From: Oscillospiraceae bacterium
GTDB taxonomy: Bacteria > Bacillota > Clostridia > Oscillospirales > Oscillospiraceae
Direction: 5' to 3'
Length of the DNA: 64,000 nucleotides
NCBI GenBank assembly: GCA_017416685.1
Contig: JAFQBN010000003.1
Coordinates: 62,001 to 126,000, forward strand
A program made the position numbers and the translations under genes. Every line of letters starts with the position of its first letter. The first letter of the stretch is position 1. The notes under the pieces are model-generated. The model was not told where the DNA came from. It searched no databases and saw only the letters and a list, made by a program, of their open reading frames with translations. Below are positions 44,732 to 52,318 of the stretch, piece after piece.

Positions 44732-45193
44732 ATGGAGTTTGAAGTAGGTTCTGTTGTTGAAGGAAAGGTCACCGGTATTACCAAGTTCGGCGCATTTGTG
44801 TCCCTGCCCGGGGGCAAGTCCGGTTTGGTACATATTTCCGAGATCGCCTATTCCTACGTCAGCGAGGTCAGCGAGCATCTGAAGGAAGGCCAGGAAGTCA
44901 AGGTGAAGGTCATCAATATCGATGACGCCAACCGCATCAACCTGTCCATCAAGCAGGCGACTGCCCCCCCGGCCCGTCCGGCGGCACCCGCCCAGCGCCC
45001 GCCCCGTCCTGCGGGTCCCCGCAATGACGGCAACCGAGCGCCCGCCTTCAATTCCCGCCCCGCTGCCAGCAAGGAGCCTGTGGATTTCGAAGATCGGCTC
45101 AAGCAGTTTATGCAGGCCTCCGACAGCAAGCTGTCCGAGCTGCGCTACATCGAAAAAAAAGGCAGCTCCCGCCGCGGGAACGGCCGCAGATAA
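44732..45193 (+). CDS. yabR: S1 RNA-binding domain protein, YabR-like
   Basis: A 153-residue protein. Residues 4-74 are one S1 domain (VGSVVEGKVTGITKFGAFVS, GLVHISEIA, INLSIKQ). The middle is a disordered Pro/Ala/Arg-rich linker (about 77-115), and the tail is basic. It resembles YabR/GSP13-type RNA/ribosome-binding proteins. The ribosome binding site GAGGGG is 13 nt from the ATG, an unusually long distance. It follows divIC by 41 nt and ends the block with a terminator. Confidence 0.9.
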   Translation: MEFEVGSVVEGKVTGITKFGAFVSLPGGKSGLVHISEIAYSYVSEVSEHLKEGQEVKVKVINIDDANRINLSIKQATAPPARPAAPAQRPPRPAGPRNDGNRAPAFNSRPAASKEPVDFEDRLKQFMQASDSKLSELRYIEKKGSSRRGNGRR

Positions 45194-45200
45194 CAAACCA

Positions 45201-45236
45201 ACGCACCGCAGTCACCAGATTGCGGTGCGTTTTTAT
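45201..45236 (+). terminator. Terminator of the yabP-yabR block
   Basis: ACGCACCGCA / TGCGGTGCGT stem with TTTTAT after it. Confidence 0.88.
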
Positions 45237-45246
45237 GTCTGCGGGC

Positions 45247-45339
45247 AAAAAAGCGGCGTCCGCCTGCCAAAGCAGGGGACGCCGCAAACCGGAGTTGAGA
45301 ATGAACGTGCGCAGATCCGTCTGCGCTTGGTTGAGCTGC
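45247..45339 (-). ncRNA. Candidate small RNA with own promoter and terminator
   Basis: A minus-strand unit of about 93 nt with no supportable ORF. A promoter (TTGACA-18-TACACT) precedes it. The RNA has a perfect 7-bp hairpin GCGCAGA-CGGA-TCTGCGC (45309-45326) and a strong final hairpin GCGGCGTCC/GGACGCCGC (45253-45285) with nested CCTGC/GCAGG, ending in six U. It matches no RNA class I know. It lies between yabR and hpf. Confidence 0.6.
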
Positions 45340-45345
45340 ACGCAT

Positions 45346-45375
45346 AGTGTAACAGAGATTACCAATAAATGTCAA
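45346..45375 (-). promoter_or_regulatory. Promoter of the candidate small RNA
   Basis: TTGACA (45375-45370), 18 bases, TACACT (45351-45346) on the minus strand; nothing but the candidate small RNA lies between it and the terminator. Confidence 0.65.
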
Positions 45376-45464
45376 TCGGGAGGGCCGTCGAAGGGTGTCA
45401 AAAGGATATTTTTTCCAAACTTTTCAAAAAATTTACAAAAAAGTGTGGAAATTCCCGCGCCGTA

Positions 45465-45473
45465 TGGTATAAT
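45465..45473 (+). promoter_or_regulatory. Extended -10 promoter of hpf
   Basis: TGGTATAAT: an extended -10 with a poor -35 (TGGAAA at 45446-45451, 16-base spacer). The weak -35 suggests help from an activator or an alternative sigma factor. Confidence 0.6.
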
Positions 45474-45549
45474 ACTGACAAGGATGTGAGGCATCCGTGC
45501 CGGACATCCGGGAACACACCGCCCTTTGGGGTGAAAGGAGCTGACACGC

Positions 45550-46089
45550 ATGAAGTTTACGTTCGCAGACAAGAAGATCAACCTGCCCAACTACATTCAC
45601 AACTATGCCGAGAAAAAGGTGGGCAAGCTGGATCGCTACTTCAAGGAGGATGCCGCCGCCGCAGTCACCTTCAGTGTAGAAAAGGACCGGAACAAGGTGG
45701 AGATCACCATCCGGTCCGGCAGCACCATCCTGCGCGTGTCCGAGAGTACCAGCGATATGCTGGCATCCATCGACTCTGCCGTCACCATGCTGGAGCGGCA
45801 GATCCGCAAGAACAAGACCCGCCTGGAAAAGCGTCTGCGTCAGGGCGCGTTCGAGCGCACTGTGGATGAGGAGAGTACCTTCGTCCCCGTGACGGAGGAG
45901 GGGGAGTATGACATCGTACGCACCAAGACTTTCCCAATCAAACCCATGACCCGGGATGAGGCTATTTTGCAGATGAACCTGCTCAGCCACAACTTCTATG
46001 CCTTTAAGGATGAGGCGGCCGGCGGTGCCTTTGCCGTGGTCTATCGCCGCAATGACGGCGGCTACGGCCTGATCGAAGACGAAACCTGA
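45550..46089 (+). CDS. hpf: Ribosome hibernation promoting factor, long form
   Basis: A 179-residue long HPF. The N-terminal domain (1-100) is the ribosome-binding HPF/RaiA fold (KINLPNYIHNYAEKKVGKLD, 11-30). The C-terminal domain (about 120-178) carries the dimerisation part, with VRTKTFPIKPMTRDEAILQM (about 122-141) and NFYAFKDEA. It pairs 70S ribosomes into 100S dimers in stationary phase. ATG follows AAAGGAG. Monocistronic, with a leader of about 70 nt and a strong terminator. Confidence 0.96.
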   Translation: MKFTFADKKINLPNYIHNYAEKKVGKLDRYFKEDAAAAVTFSVEKDRNKVEITIRSGSTILRVSESTSDMLASIDSAVTMLERQIRKNKTRLEKRLRQGAFERTVDEESTFVPVTEEGEYDIVRTKTFPIKPMTRDEAILQMNLLSHNFYAFKDEAAGGAFAVVYRRNDGGYGLIEDET

Positions 46090-46100
46090 TCAAAATCTGC

Positions 46101-46140
46101 AAGCCGGGGTGCGAAAATTCGCACCCCGGCTTTTGCTTTT
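46101..46140 (+). terminator. hpf terminator
   Basis: AAGCCGGGGTGCGAA / TTCGCACCCCGGCTT stem followed by TTGCTTTT. Confidence 0.92.
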
Positions 46141-46190
46141 GGCAAACAATGGCGTCATTGCAGAAAATTTGAAATTTCGTCAAGAAAAAC

Positions 46191-46219
46191 TTGCAATTTG
46201 GGTGTCGAGATAGTATAAT
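46191..46219 (+). promoter_or_regulatory. SigmaA promoter of the liv operon
   Basis: TTGCAA (46191-46196), 17 bases, TATAAT (46214-46219); the leader to livK is about 82 nt. Confidence 0.82.
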
Positions 46220-46308
46220 CACTTCATATCCATGCACAAGTGTCTTTTAACGGTGGACATTACCGATAAAAAGATACACAAATCCAATCAAAAAGGAGAA
46301 AACAAGTT

Positions 46309-47490
46309 ATGAAGAAGATCATTTCCCTGTCCCTGGCTCTGATCATGGCTCTGGGCCTGGTCGCCTGCGGCGGCGGCGACGTCTCCGGCGAGCAGTCCGG
46401 CGAGAACGTCGTTAAGATCGGCGTGTTCGAGCCCGCCTCCGGCGACTCTGCTTCCGGCGGCAAGAAGGAGACCCTGGGTATGCAGTACGCCAACCAGGAG
46501 ACCCCCACTGTTGAGATCGGCGGCGTGACCTATCAGGTCAAGCTGGAGATCGCCGACAACGGCTCCTCCACCGACAAGGCTCCCACCGCTGCTTCCGATC
46601 TGGTTGCCAAGGACGTTGCCATCGTTCTGGGTTCCTACGGTTCCGGCGTGTCCATGGCCGGCGGCCCCATCTTTGACGAGGCCGGTCTGGCTGCTCTGGG
46701 CGTGACCTGCACCAACCCCAACGTTACCGCCGGTAACGACTACTACTACCGCATTTGCTTCCTGGATCCCTTCCAGGGTACTGTTCTGGCCAACTTCGGC
46801 ATGGATAAGTTCGACGCCAAGGTCGCCTACTGCCTGGGCGAGATCGGCAACGAGTATGACCAGGGCCTGATCACCTTCTTCGAGCAGGCTTTCACCGCCG
46901 CTGGCGGCAAGGTCATCAAGGACTCCTTCCCCACCAACAACTCTGACTTCACCTCTTACCTGAACAAGGCCAAGAGCGAGGGCGCCGGCGTGATCTTCAC
47001 CCCCGTGTCCATTGCTTACGCCACTCAGATCATCACTCAGGCCAGCTCTCTGGGCATCGACATCCCCTTCCTGGGTTCCGACACCCTGGACGACAACATG
47101 GTTCTGGAAGCTGCCAAGGGTACCGACATCCAGCTGTACGTTTCCACCTTCTATCAGGAGGGCGGTAACCCCGAGTTCGACGCCGGCATCAAGAACTACA
47201 TCAACAGCAACTCCGTTGCCAAGGACGCCAACGGCGGCAACGACACCATCTCCGCTGTGACCGCCATGGGTTACGACGCTTACTACGTCGCCCTGGAGGC
47301 CATGAAGGCTGCCGGTAGCGTTGAGCCCGAGGCCATCAAGGCTGCTCTGGGCGGCGTGACCTACACCGGCGTGTCCGGCGAGATCGCCTTCGACGAGATC
47401 GGCGACGCCATCCGCGACACCGCTTACATCAAGACCGCCAACACTGCTGACGGTACCTGGGCCCTGGAGACTGTCCAGAAGGCCAACTGA
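46309..47490 (+). CDS. livK: Branched-chain amino acid ABC transporter, binding lipoprotein
   Basis: A 393-residue type I periplasmic-binding-fold lipoprotein (LivJ/LivK family). The signal peptide ends in lipobox LVAC (Cys20). Family stretches are IGVFEPASGDSASGG, GGPIFDEAGLAALGVTCTNPN and DAYYVALEAMKAAG. It captures Leu/Ile/Val, or possibly another amino acid or amide, outside the cell. ATG after AAAGGAG. Codon use is strongly biased (AAG, CTG, GGC, ACC), indicating high expression. Two strong hairpins after the stop reduce expression of the following permeases. Confidence 0.94.
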   Translation: MKKIISLSLALIMALGLVACGGGDVSGEQSGENVVKIGVFEPASGDSASGGKKETLGMQYANQETPTVEIGGVTYQVKLEIADNGSSTDKAPTAASDLVAKDVAIVLGSYGSGVSMAGGPIFDEAGLAALGVTCTNPNVTAGNDYYYRICFLDPFQGTVLANFGMDKFDAKVAYCLGEIGNEYDQGLITFFEQAFTAAGGKVIKDSFPTNNSDFTSYLNKAKSEGAGVIFTPVSIAYATQIITQASSLGIDIPFLGSDTLDDNMVLEAAKGTDIQLYVSTFYQEGGNPEFDAGIKNYINSNSVAKDANGGNDTISAVTAMGYDAYYVALEAMKAAGSVEPEAIKAALGGVTYTGVSGEIAFDEIGDAIRDTAYIKTANTADGTWALETVQKAN

Positions 47491-47510
47491 TAATCAACAG
47501 TTACAGTACT

Positions 47511-47542
47511 GCTTGGCGGGGGCAAATCTGCCCCCGCCAAGC
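47511..47542 (+). repeat. Intercistronic hairpin 1 in liv operon
   Basis: Perfect 14-bp stem GCTTGGCGGGGGCA / TGCCCCCGCCAAGC with AATC loop, without a T-tract. Confidence 0.75.
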
Positions 47543-47550
47543 GCTGTATC

Positions 47551-47602
47551 TTGGGCTGCCTCGAAAAAGGCTGATTTTTCGGCAGATTTCGAGACAGCCC
47601 AA
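47551..47602 (+). repeat. Intercistronic hairpin 2 in liv operon
   Basis: TTGGGCTGCCTCGAAA / TTTCGAGACAGCCCAA, a 16-bp stem with one mismatch, directly after hairpin 1. Confidence 0.7.
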
Positions 47603-47636
47603 TCTGTCTTTCGCAATCTGTTTTAAGGAGGAACTT

Positions 47637-48524
47637 ATGGAATATATCATTTCCATCCTGCTCTCCGGTATTTCGGTGGGCGGGCAATATGCCCTGATCG
47701 CCATTGGTTATACTATGGTGTACGGCATCCTGCGCCTGATCAACTTCGCCCACGGCGATGTGTTCATGGTGGCGGGCCTGATGGGCATCTATCTGTCGGC
47801 CAGCATGCCCCTGTACGTGGCCATCCCTCTGGTCATCGTGCTGACGGCGGTTCTGGCATTCTTCATTGAGCGGGCGGCCTACAAGCCCCTGCGCAGTGCG
47901 CCCCGCATGTCGGTCATGATCTCTGCCATCGGCGTGAGCTATCTGCTGCAGAACATGGCCACTTACATCACCGGCGCTCAGCCCATGACCTATCCCACCA
48001 TTCCCGGCCTGTCCGATACCGTGCAGATCGCCGGCACTCCCACCAAGTGGGCCGTGCTGCTGACTCCCGTGCTGGTTGCGGTGCTGGTGGTGGCCCTGAC
48101 CGTGCTGATCAACAAGACCAAGGTGGGCATGGCTATGCGCGCCGTGTCCAAGGATTTTGAGACTGCTCAGCTCATGGGCATCAAGATCAATACCGTCATT
48201 TCCGTCACCTTCGTCATCGGCTCTGTGCTGGCGGCGGTTGGCTCTATCCTGTACTTCACCAACTACTCCGCCGTTACCCCCACCATCGGCGCTCTGCCCG
48301 GTCTGAAGGCCTTTGTGGCTGCCGTGTTCGGCGGTATCGGCTCCATTCCCGGCGCGGTGATCGGTGCCTTTATCATCGGCATCTGCGAGACGGTCATCAA
48401 GGGCCTGCCCTCCGCGTGGGACGTGTCCGTTTTCTCCGACGCATTTACCTTTGCCCTGCTCGTCGTCGTGCTGGTGTTCAAGCCCACCGGCCTGTTTGGC
48501 GAGAAGGCCACGGACAAGGTTTAA
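47637..48524 (+). CDS. livH: Branched-chain amino acid ABC permease LivH
   Basis: A 295-residue inner-membrane permease with about eight hydrophobic segments. The LivH pattern GGQYALIAIGYTMVYGILRL (16-35) followed by INFAHGDVFM is clear, and the cytoplasmic MGIKINTVISVTFVIGS holds the ATPase-contact loop. ATG follows AAGGAGG. It forms the translocation path with LivM. Confidence 0.95.
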   Translation: MEYIISILLSGISVGGQYALIAIGYTMVYGILRLINFAHGDVFMVAGLMGIYLSASMPLYVAIPLVIVLTAVLAFFIERAAYKPLRSAPRMSVMISAIGVSYLLQNMATYITGAQPMTYPTIPGLSDTVQIAGTPTKWAVLLTPVLVAVLVVALTVLINKTKVGMAMRAVSKDFETAQLMGIKINTVISVTFVIGSVLAAVGSILYFTNYSAVTPTIGALPGLKAFVAAVFGGIGSIPGAVIGAFIIGICETVIKGLPSAWDVSVFSDAFTFALLVVVLVFKPTGLFGEKATDKV

Positions 48525-48536
48525 GGAGGTTCCCCA

Positions 48537-49712
48537 ATGATTCAGAAAAAAAGCAAGAAGGGCACCTTTGTCGCCCTTGGGTGTATCATCCTGTTTTTGG
48601 CAGTGATCGTACTGCTGGAGAATTTGGGCCTGTTTATGGACAATGTGCCTAAGCTGCTCAAGCCCACCAGCCAGCTGTTCGTAGTGTTGAAAAAGACCGC
48701 CGTGTATGCCCTTGCCGCCGTGTCCATGAACCTGCTGACCGGCTTTACGGGTCTGTTCTCTCTGGGTCAGGCCGGCTTTATGCTGCTGGGTGCTTATACC
48801 TACGCCATTCTGACCGTTCCCATGGCCAACAAGGATCAGGTCTATTACGCCTTTAACGGCTCTGCGGTGAAGTTCTCTCTGCCCGACCTGTTTGGCGGCG
48901 TGGACACCGTTGCCGGCCTTGTGCTGGGTGTGCTGCTGGCCATTATTCTGGCCGGTATCGTTGCGGCCATCTTCGCCTGGTTCATCGGTCTGCCCGTGCT
49001 GCGCCTGAAGAGCGACTATCTGGCCATTGCCACCCTCGGCTTTGCCGAGATCATGCGTGCCATCTTCCAGTGGCAGAAACTGGGTCCCGTCACCAACGGC
49101 GCAAACATGATCAACAAGATCCCCACCTTTGCCAACTTCAACATCGAGAACGCCGCCGGCAAGGTGGTGCTGCGCCTTTCCACCTTTGTGCCGTTCCTGC
49201 TGGCCATCATCTGCATCGCCATCATCGTGCTGCTCATCAACTCCTCCTACGGCCGGGCCTTCAAGGCCATTCGAGAGGATGAGATCGCTGCCGAGGCCAT
49301 GGGCATCAATCTGGCCAAGCACAAGCGCATGTCCTTCTGCATTTCCTCTTTCTTCGCCGGTATCAGCGGCGCTATGTTTGCCATGTTCGTCAACAACGCT
49401 CAGGCAAAGCCCTTTACCACCAACCTGACCTATGAGATCCTGCTTATTGTGGTCATCGGCGGTATCGGCTCTATCACCGGCTCCTGCATTGCCACGTTCC
49501 TGTACGTGGCCTGCTCCGAGTGGTGGCTGCGCTTCCTGGATTCCCAGACCATGATCGGTGACTTCCAGGTACCCCTGCTGCGCCCCGGCTTCCGTATGGT
49601 GGTGTTCTCCATCGTCATCATGGTGGTGGTGCTGTTCTTCCGCCGCGGCATCATGGGCAACAAGGAATTACCCGACCTCTTTAAGGGCAAGAGAAAGGAG
49701 GCGGCGAAATGA
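48537..49712 (+). CDS. livM: Branched-chain amino acid ABC permease LivM
   Basis: A 391-residue permease. Family segments: MNLLTGFTGLFSLGQAGFML (about 62-81), KSDYLAIATLGFAEIMRAIF and the contact loop RAFKAIREDEIAAEAMGIN. About ten hydrophobic spans. ATG after AGGAGG; it starts 12 nt after livH and overlaps livG by four bases (ATGA), so the genes are translationally coupled. Confidence 0.95.
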   Translation: MIQKKSKKGTFVALGCIILFLAVIVLLENLGLFMDNVPKLLKPTSQLFVVLKKTAVYALAAVSMNLLTGFTGLFSLGQAGFMLLGAYTYAILTVPMANKDQVYYAFNGSAVKFSLPDLFGGVDTVAGLVLGVLLAIILAGIVAAIFAWFIGLPVLRLKSDYLAIATLGFAEIMRAIFQWQKLGPVTNGANMINKIPTFANFNIENAAGKVVLRLSTFVPFLLAIICIAIIVLLINSSYGRAFKAIREDEIAAEAMGINLAKHKRMSFCISSFFAGISGAMFAMFVNNAQAKPFTTNLTYEILLIVVIGGIGSITGSCIATFLYVACSEWWLRFLDSQTMIGDFQVPLLRPGFRMVVFSIVIMVVVLFFRRGIMGNKELPDLFKGKRKEAAK

Positions 49713-50557
49713 GCGAGAACGTGCTGCGTCTTGAAAACATCACTATGCAGTTTGGCGGCGTGGTGGCGGTCAATGACCTGTCCATGGAAGTGAACAAGGG
49801 CGAGATCGTGGCCCTGATTGGCCCCAACGGTGCCGGCAAGACCACCGCCTTCAACTGCATCACCGGTGTGTATGAGCCCACCAACGGCCGCGTCAGCTTC
49901 AACGGCGTGCCTATGGTGGAGAACCATCCCCAGGGCAAGATGAAGAAGCTCTATGCCGGCGAGCATAACGGCGACTTTACCGCCGTTATCAGCCCCACTC
50001 CTGACAAGATCACCCGGCTGGGCATTGCCCGTACCTTTCAGAACATCCGTCTGTTCTCCGCCCTGACGGTGTTTGACAACGTGCTGATCGCAAAGCACAT
50101 GCGTGCCAAGCAGAACTTTATGTCCGCAACCTTCCGCTTCAACGCCGCGGAGGAAAAGCGCATGCGCCAGGAGGCCATGGCCCTGCTGGAGGAGCAGAAT
50201 CTGGCTCACCTGAAGGACGAGGTGGCAGGTTCTCTGCCCTATGGTCTGCAGCGCCGCCTGGAGATCGCCCGCGCCCTGGCTACCGAGCCCAGCCTGCTGC
50301 TGCTGGACGAGCCGGCCGCCGGCATGAACCCGCAGGAGACCCATGAGCTGACCGAGTTCATCAAGGAAATTCGCAAGCGTTACGACCTGACCGTGCTGAT
50401 GATCGAGCATCACATGGACCTGGTCATGAAAATTTCCGACCGCATCTATGTGCTGGACTTCGGCAAACTGATCGCTCAGGGTACGCCGGAGGAAATTCAG
50501 AATAATCCTCGCGTGATCGAGGCTTACTTGGGGGTGGCTGACGATGCTGAAAATTGA
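49709..50557 (+). CDS. livG: Branched-chain amino acid ABC ATPase LivG
   Basis: A 282-residue ABC ATPase. Walker A GPNGAGKTTAFN (about 38-49), signature SLPYGLQRRLEIARAL (about 173-188) and Walker B LLLLDEPAAGMNP (about 194-206) are intact; the family insert between Walker A and the Q-loop is present. The start overlaps the livM stop by four bases and the stop overlaps livF by 14. Confidence 0.95.
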   Translation: MSENVLRLENITMQFGGVVAVNDLSMEVNKGEIVALIGPNGAGKTTAFNCITGVYEPTNGRVSFNGVPMVENHPQGKMKKLYAGEHNGDFTAVISPTPDKITRLGIARTFQNIRLFSALTVFDNVLIAKHMRAKQNFMSATFRFNAAEEKRMRQEAMALLEEQNLAHLKDEVAGSLPYGLQRRLEIARALATEPSLLLLDEPAAGMNPQETHELTEFIKEIRKRYDLTVLMIEHHMDLVMKISDRIYVLDFGKLIAQGTPEEIQNNPRVIEAYLGVADDAEN

Positions 50558-51239
50558 TGGTCTGAAAGTCAACTACGGCGGCATCGAGGCCGTCAAGGGC
50601 GTTTCCATCGATGTGCCCGAGCGGCAGATCGTCACCCTGATCGGTGCCAACGGCGCCGGCAAGTCCACCACTCTGCGTGCCATCGCCGGTCTGGTGAAAC
50701 CCGCTGCCGGCCGCATCCACCTGCAGGGTGAGGATATTACCGGGCTGTCTCCCGACCACATTGTGTCCCGGGGCATCACTCTGGTGCCGGAAGGCCGCCG
50801 GGTGTTCCCTGACCTGACCGTGCTGGAAAACCTGAAGATCGGTGCATATCTGCGCAACGACAGTCTGGAGGACGATCTGAAGTGGGTGTACGACCTGTTC
50901 CCCCGCCTGAAGGAGCGCTCCTGGCAGGCGGCAGGTACCCTGTCCGGCGGCGAGCAGCAGATGCTGGCCGTGGGCCGCGCCCTGATGAGCAGACCCAAGA
51001 TCATGATGATGGACGAACCCTCTCTGGGCCTTGCCCCTCTGGTGGTCAAGGGCATCTTCGACATTATCAAGGAGATCAACCGCCAGGGCGTGACCATCCT
51101 GCTCATCGAGCAGAACGCCAACATGGCCCTGCGTGTGGCTGACACCGCATATGTGCTGGAGACCGGCCGACTGACCATGTCGGGTACCGGCGATGCACTG
51201 CTGCACAATGAGGCGGTCAAGAAAGCCTACCTCGGTTAA
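50544..51239 (+). CDS. livF: Branched-chain amino acid ABC ATPase LivF
   Basis: A 231-residue ABC ATPase, partner of LivG. Walker A GANGAGKSTTLR (about 33-44), signature LSGGEQQMLAVGRAL (about 133-147), Walker B KIMMMDEPSLGLAP (about 152-165). Overlaps livG by 14 bases. Last gene of the operon, followed by a bidirectional terminator. Confidence 0.95.
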   Translation: MLKIDGLKVNYGGIEAVKGVSIDVPERQIVTLIGANGAGKSTTLRAIAGLVKPAAGRIHLQGEDITGLSPDHIVSRGITLVPEGRRVFPDLTVLENLKIGAYLRNDSLEDDLKWVYDLFPRLKERSWQAAGTLSGGEQQMLAVGRALMSRPKIMMMDEPSLGLAPLVVKGIFDIIKEINRQGVTILLIEQNANMALRVADTAYVLETGRLTMSGTGDALLHNEAVKKAYLG

Positions 51240-51245
51240 TAAGGC

Positions 51246-51282
51246 AAAAAAAGACCGTTCCCTGCGGGGAACGGTCTTTTTT
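51246..51282. terminator. Bidirectional terminator
   Basis: AAAAAAAGACCGTTCC-CTGC-GGGGAACGGTCTTTTTT, between livF and the convergent acetyltransferase gene. Confidence 0.93.
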
Positions 51283-52123
51283 ATTGCTTTTTGGGCCAGG
51301 TAGTCATTTTGTAGTCATCTACATCCAACATCCATTGGATCCACTTGGGGTTGGTCACGTCGGTGTAGACGGTGGGTTCCTTCAAAAGATACTCCAACTG
51401 GATATCCACGAAAGGACGCACGTCCACAACGGTAAATTGGGCATCTCCGCAGGGGGCGGAGACCATCAGTCCCTGCTGACGGAACATGGTTTCAAATTCA
51501 GAACCATCGGGTTTCCACTTGATGTCGGGCCAGAACGCCTCCTCGATAGGACCGTTGTAGACCCGCAGGTCGGCCATGGCCTCGGGATGCTTTGCCAATA
51601 CCTTCTCCGCCGCCACATACTCGGCCAGGTGCCGATGAGTGCCGGTGATGGTTTGCGTACCCACCCAGACGATCTTGCCGTCGTGATCGTACAGCTTCTG
51701 CCAGGGGGAGGAGTGGGCGAAGGCATAGTCGCCGAAGAAACCGTATCGGGGACCGTAGCCGCCATGCTCGCAGGTAAGCTCGTGGGCCAGTTTGCCCCGG
51801 GCGGCCACGGAGTGGGTGGGATTGTCGCTGCGCAGGGTGCCGGGCATGGTGCGGAACACTTCGGTAATGTAGCCCACCTCGGAGGGGGTGGTGTCCTTAT
51901 CCCAGATCTCGTAGGCGATGGGGTAGCTCTCGTCGGCCAGAGTGGGGACGGCCACGGTACCCTCGGGGCCCACCTGCTCCATAAATGCGTCGATGACGGC
52001 CCGGGCGCCGCCCTCCACACGTCCCATGCTCTTCAGGGAGGAGTGGAACACTACCACATCTCCGGTTTGAATACCCAGTTGGGTCAGGGTGTTTTTGATG
52101 TCCTGTTTGGTAACGATGGTCAT
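51281..52123 (-). CDS. AAC(3)-fold N-acetyltransferase
   Basis: A 280-residue member of the aminoglycoside 3-N-acetyltransferase superfamily (Antibiotic_NAT). Conserved pieces are DVVVFHSSLKSMGRVEGG (about 22-39), GTVAVPTL, EVFRTMPGTLRSDNPTHSVAARG (Arg and His block, cited in part) and SSPWQKLYDHDGKIVWVG. Many family members, including YokD-like proteins, do not modify antibiotics, so resistance should not be assumed. ATG follows AGGAGG. It precedes the GH20 array divergently; a hexosamine or related amine could be a substrate (speculative). Confidence 0.85.
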   Translation of the reverse strand: MTIVTKQDIKNTLTQLGIQTGDVVVFHSSLKSMGRVEGGARAVIDAFMEQVGPEGTVAVPTLADESYPIAYEIWDKDTTPSEVGYITEVFRTMPGTLRSDNPTHSVAARGKLAHELTCEHGGYGPRYGFFGDYAFAHSSPWQKLYDHDGKIVWVGTQTITGTHRHLAEYVAAEKVLAKHPEAMADLRVYNGPIEEAFWPDIKWKPDGSEFETMFRQQGLMVSAPCGDAQFTVVDVRPFVDIQLEYLLKEPTVYTDVTNPKWIQWMLDVDDYKMTTWPKKQ

Positions 52124-52240
52124 GCGGATTGCCTCCTGCGCGCCGAAGCGCCGATATTAAAGCCATTTTAACACAACCGGAGGAGAAAGAAAACTCCTCC
52201 ATTGGGACATTTTTGCCCGTCATTACGTCCTGCCGGGTTA

Positions 52241-52268
52241 TTGAAATGGGACATGAAAATGATATAAT
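52241..52268 (+). promoter_or_regulatory. Promoter of GH20 copy 1
   Basis: TTGAAA (52241-52246), 16 bases, TATAAT (52263-52268). Confidence 0.72.
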
Positions 52269-52318
52269 TTTTCTGAGAAAATATGGCACAAGGGCCATCA
52301 GAAGAGAGGAGAAACAAC

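Noticed and set aside
45108..45365. 85-codon minus-strand frame across the candidate small RNA
   Set aside because: It runs through a strong terminator hairpin into the end of yabR, has no ribosome site and a composition typical of noise.
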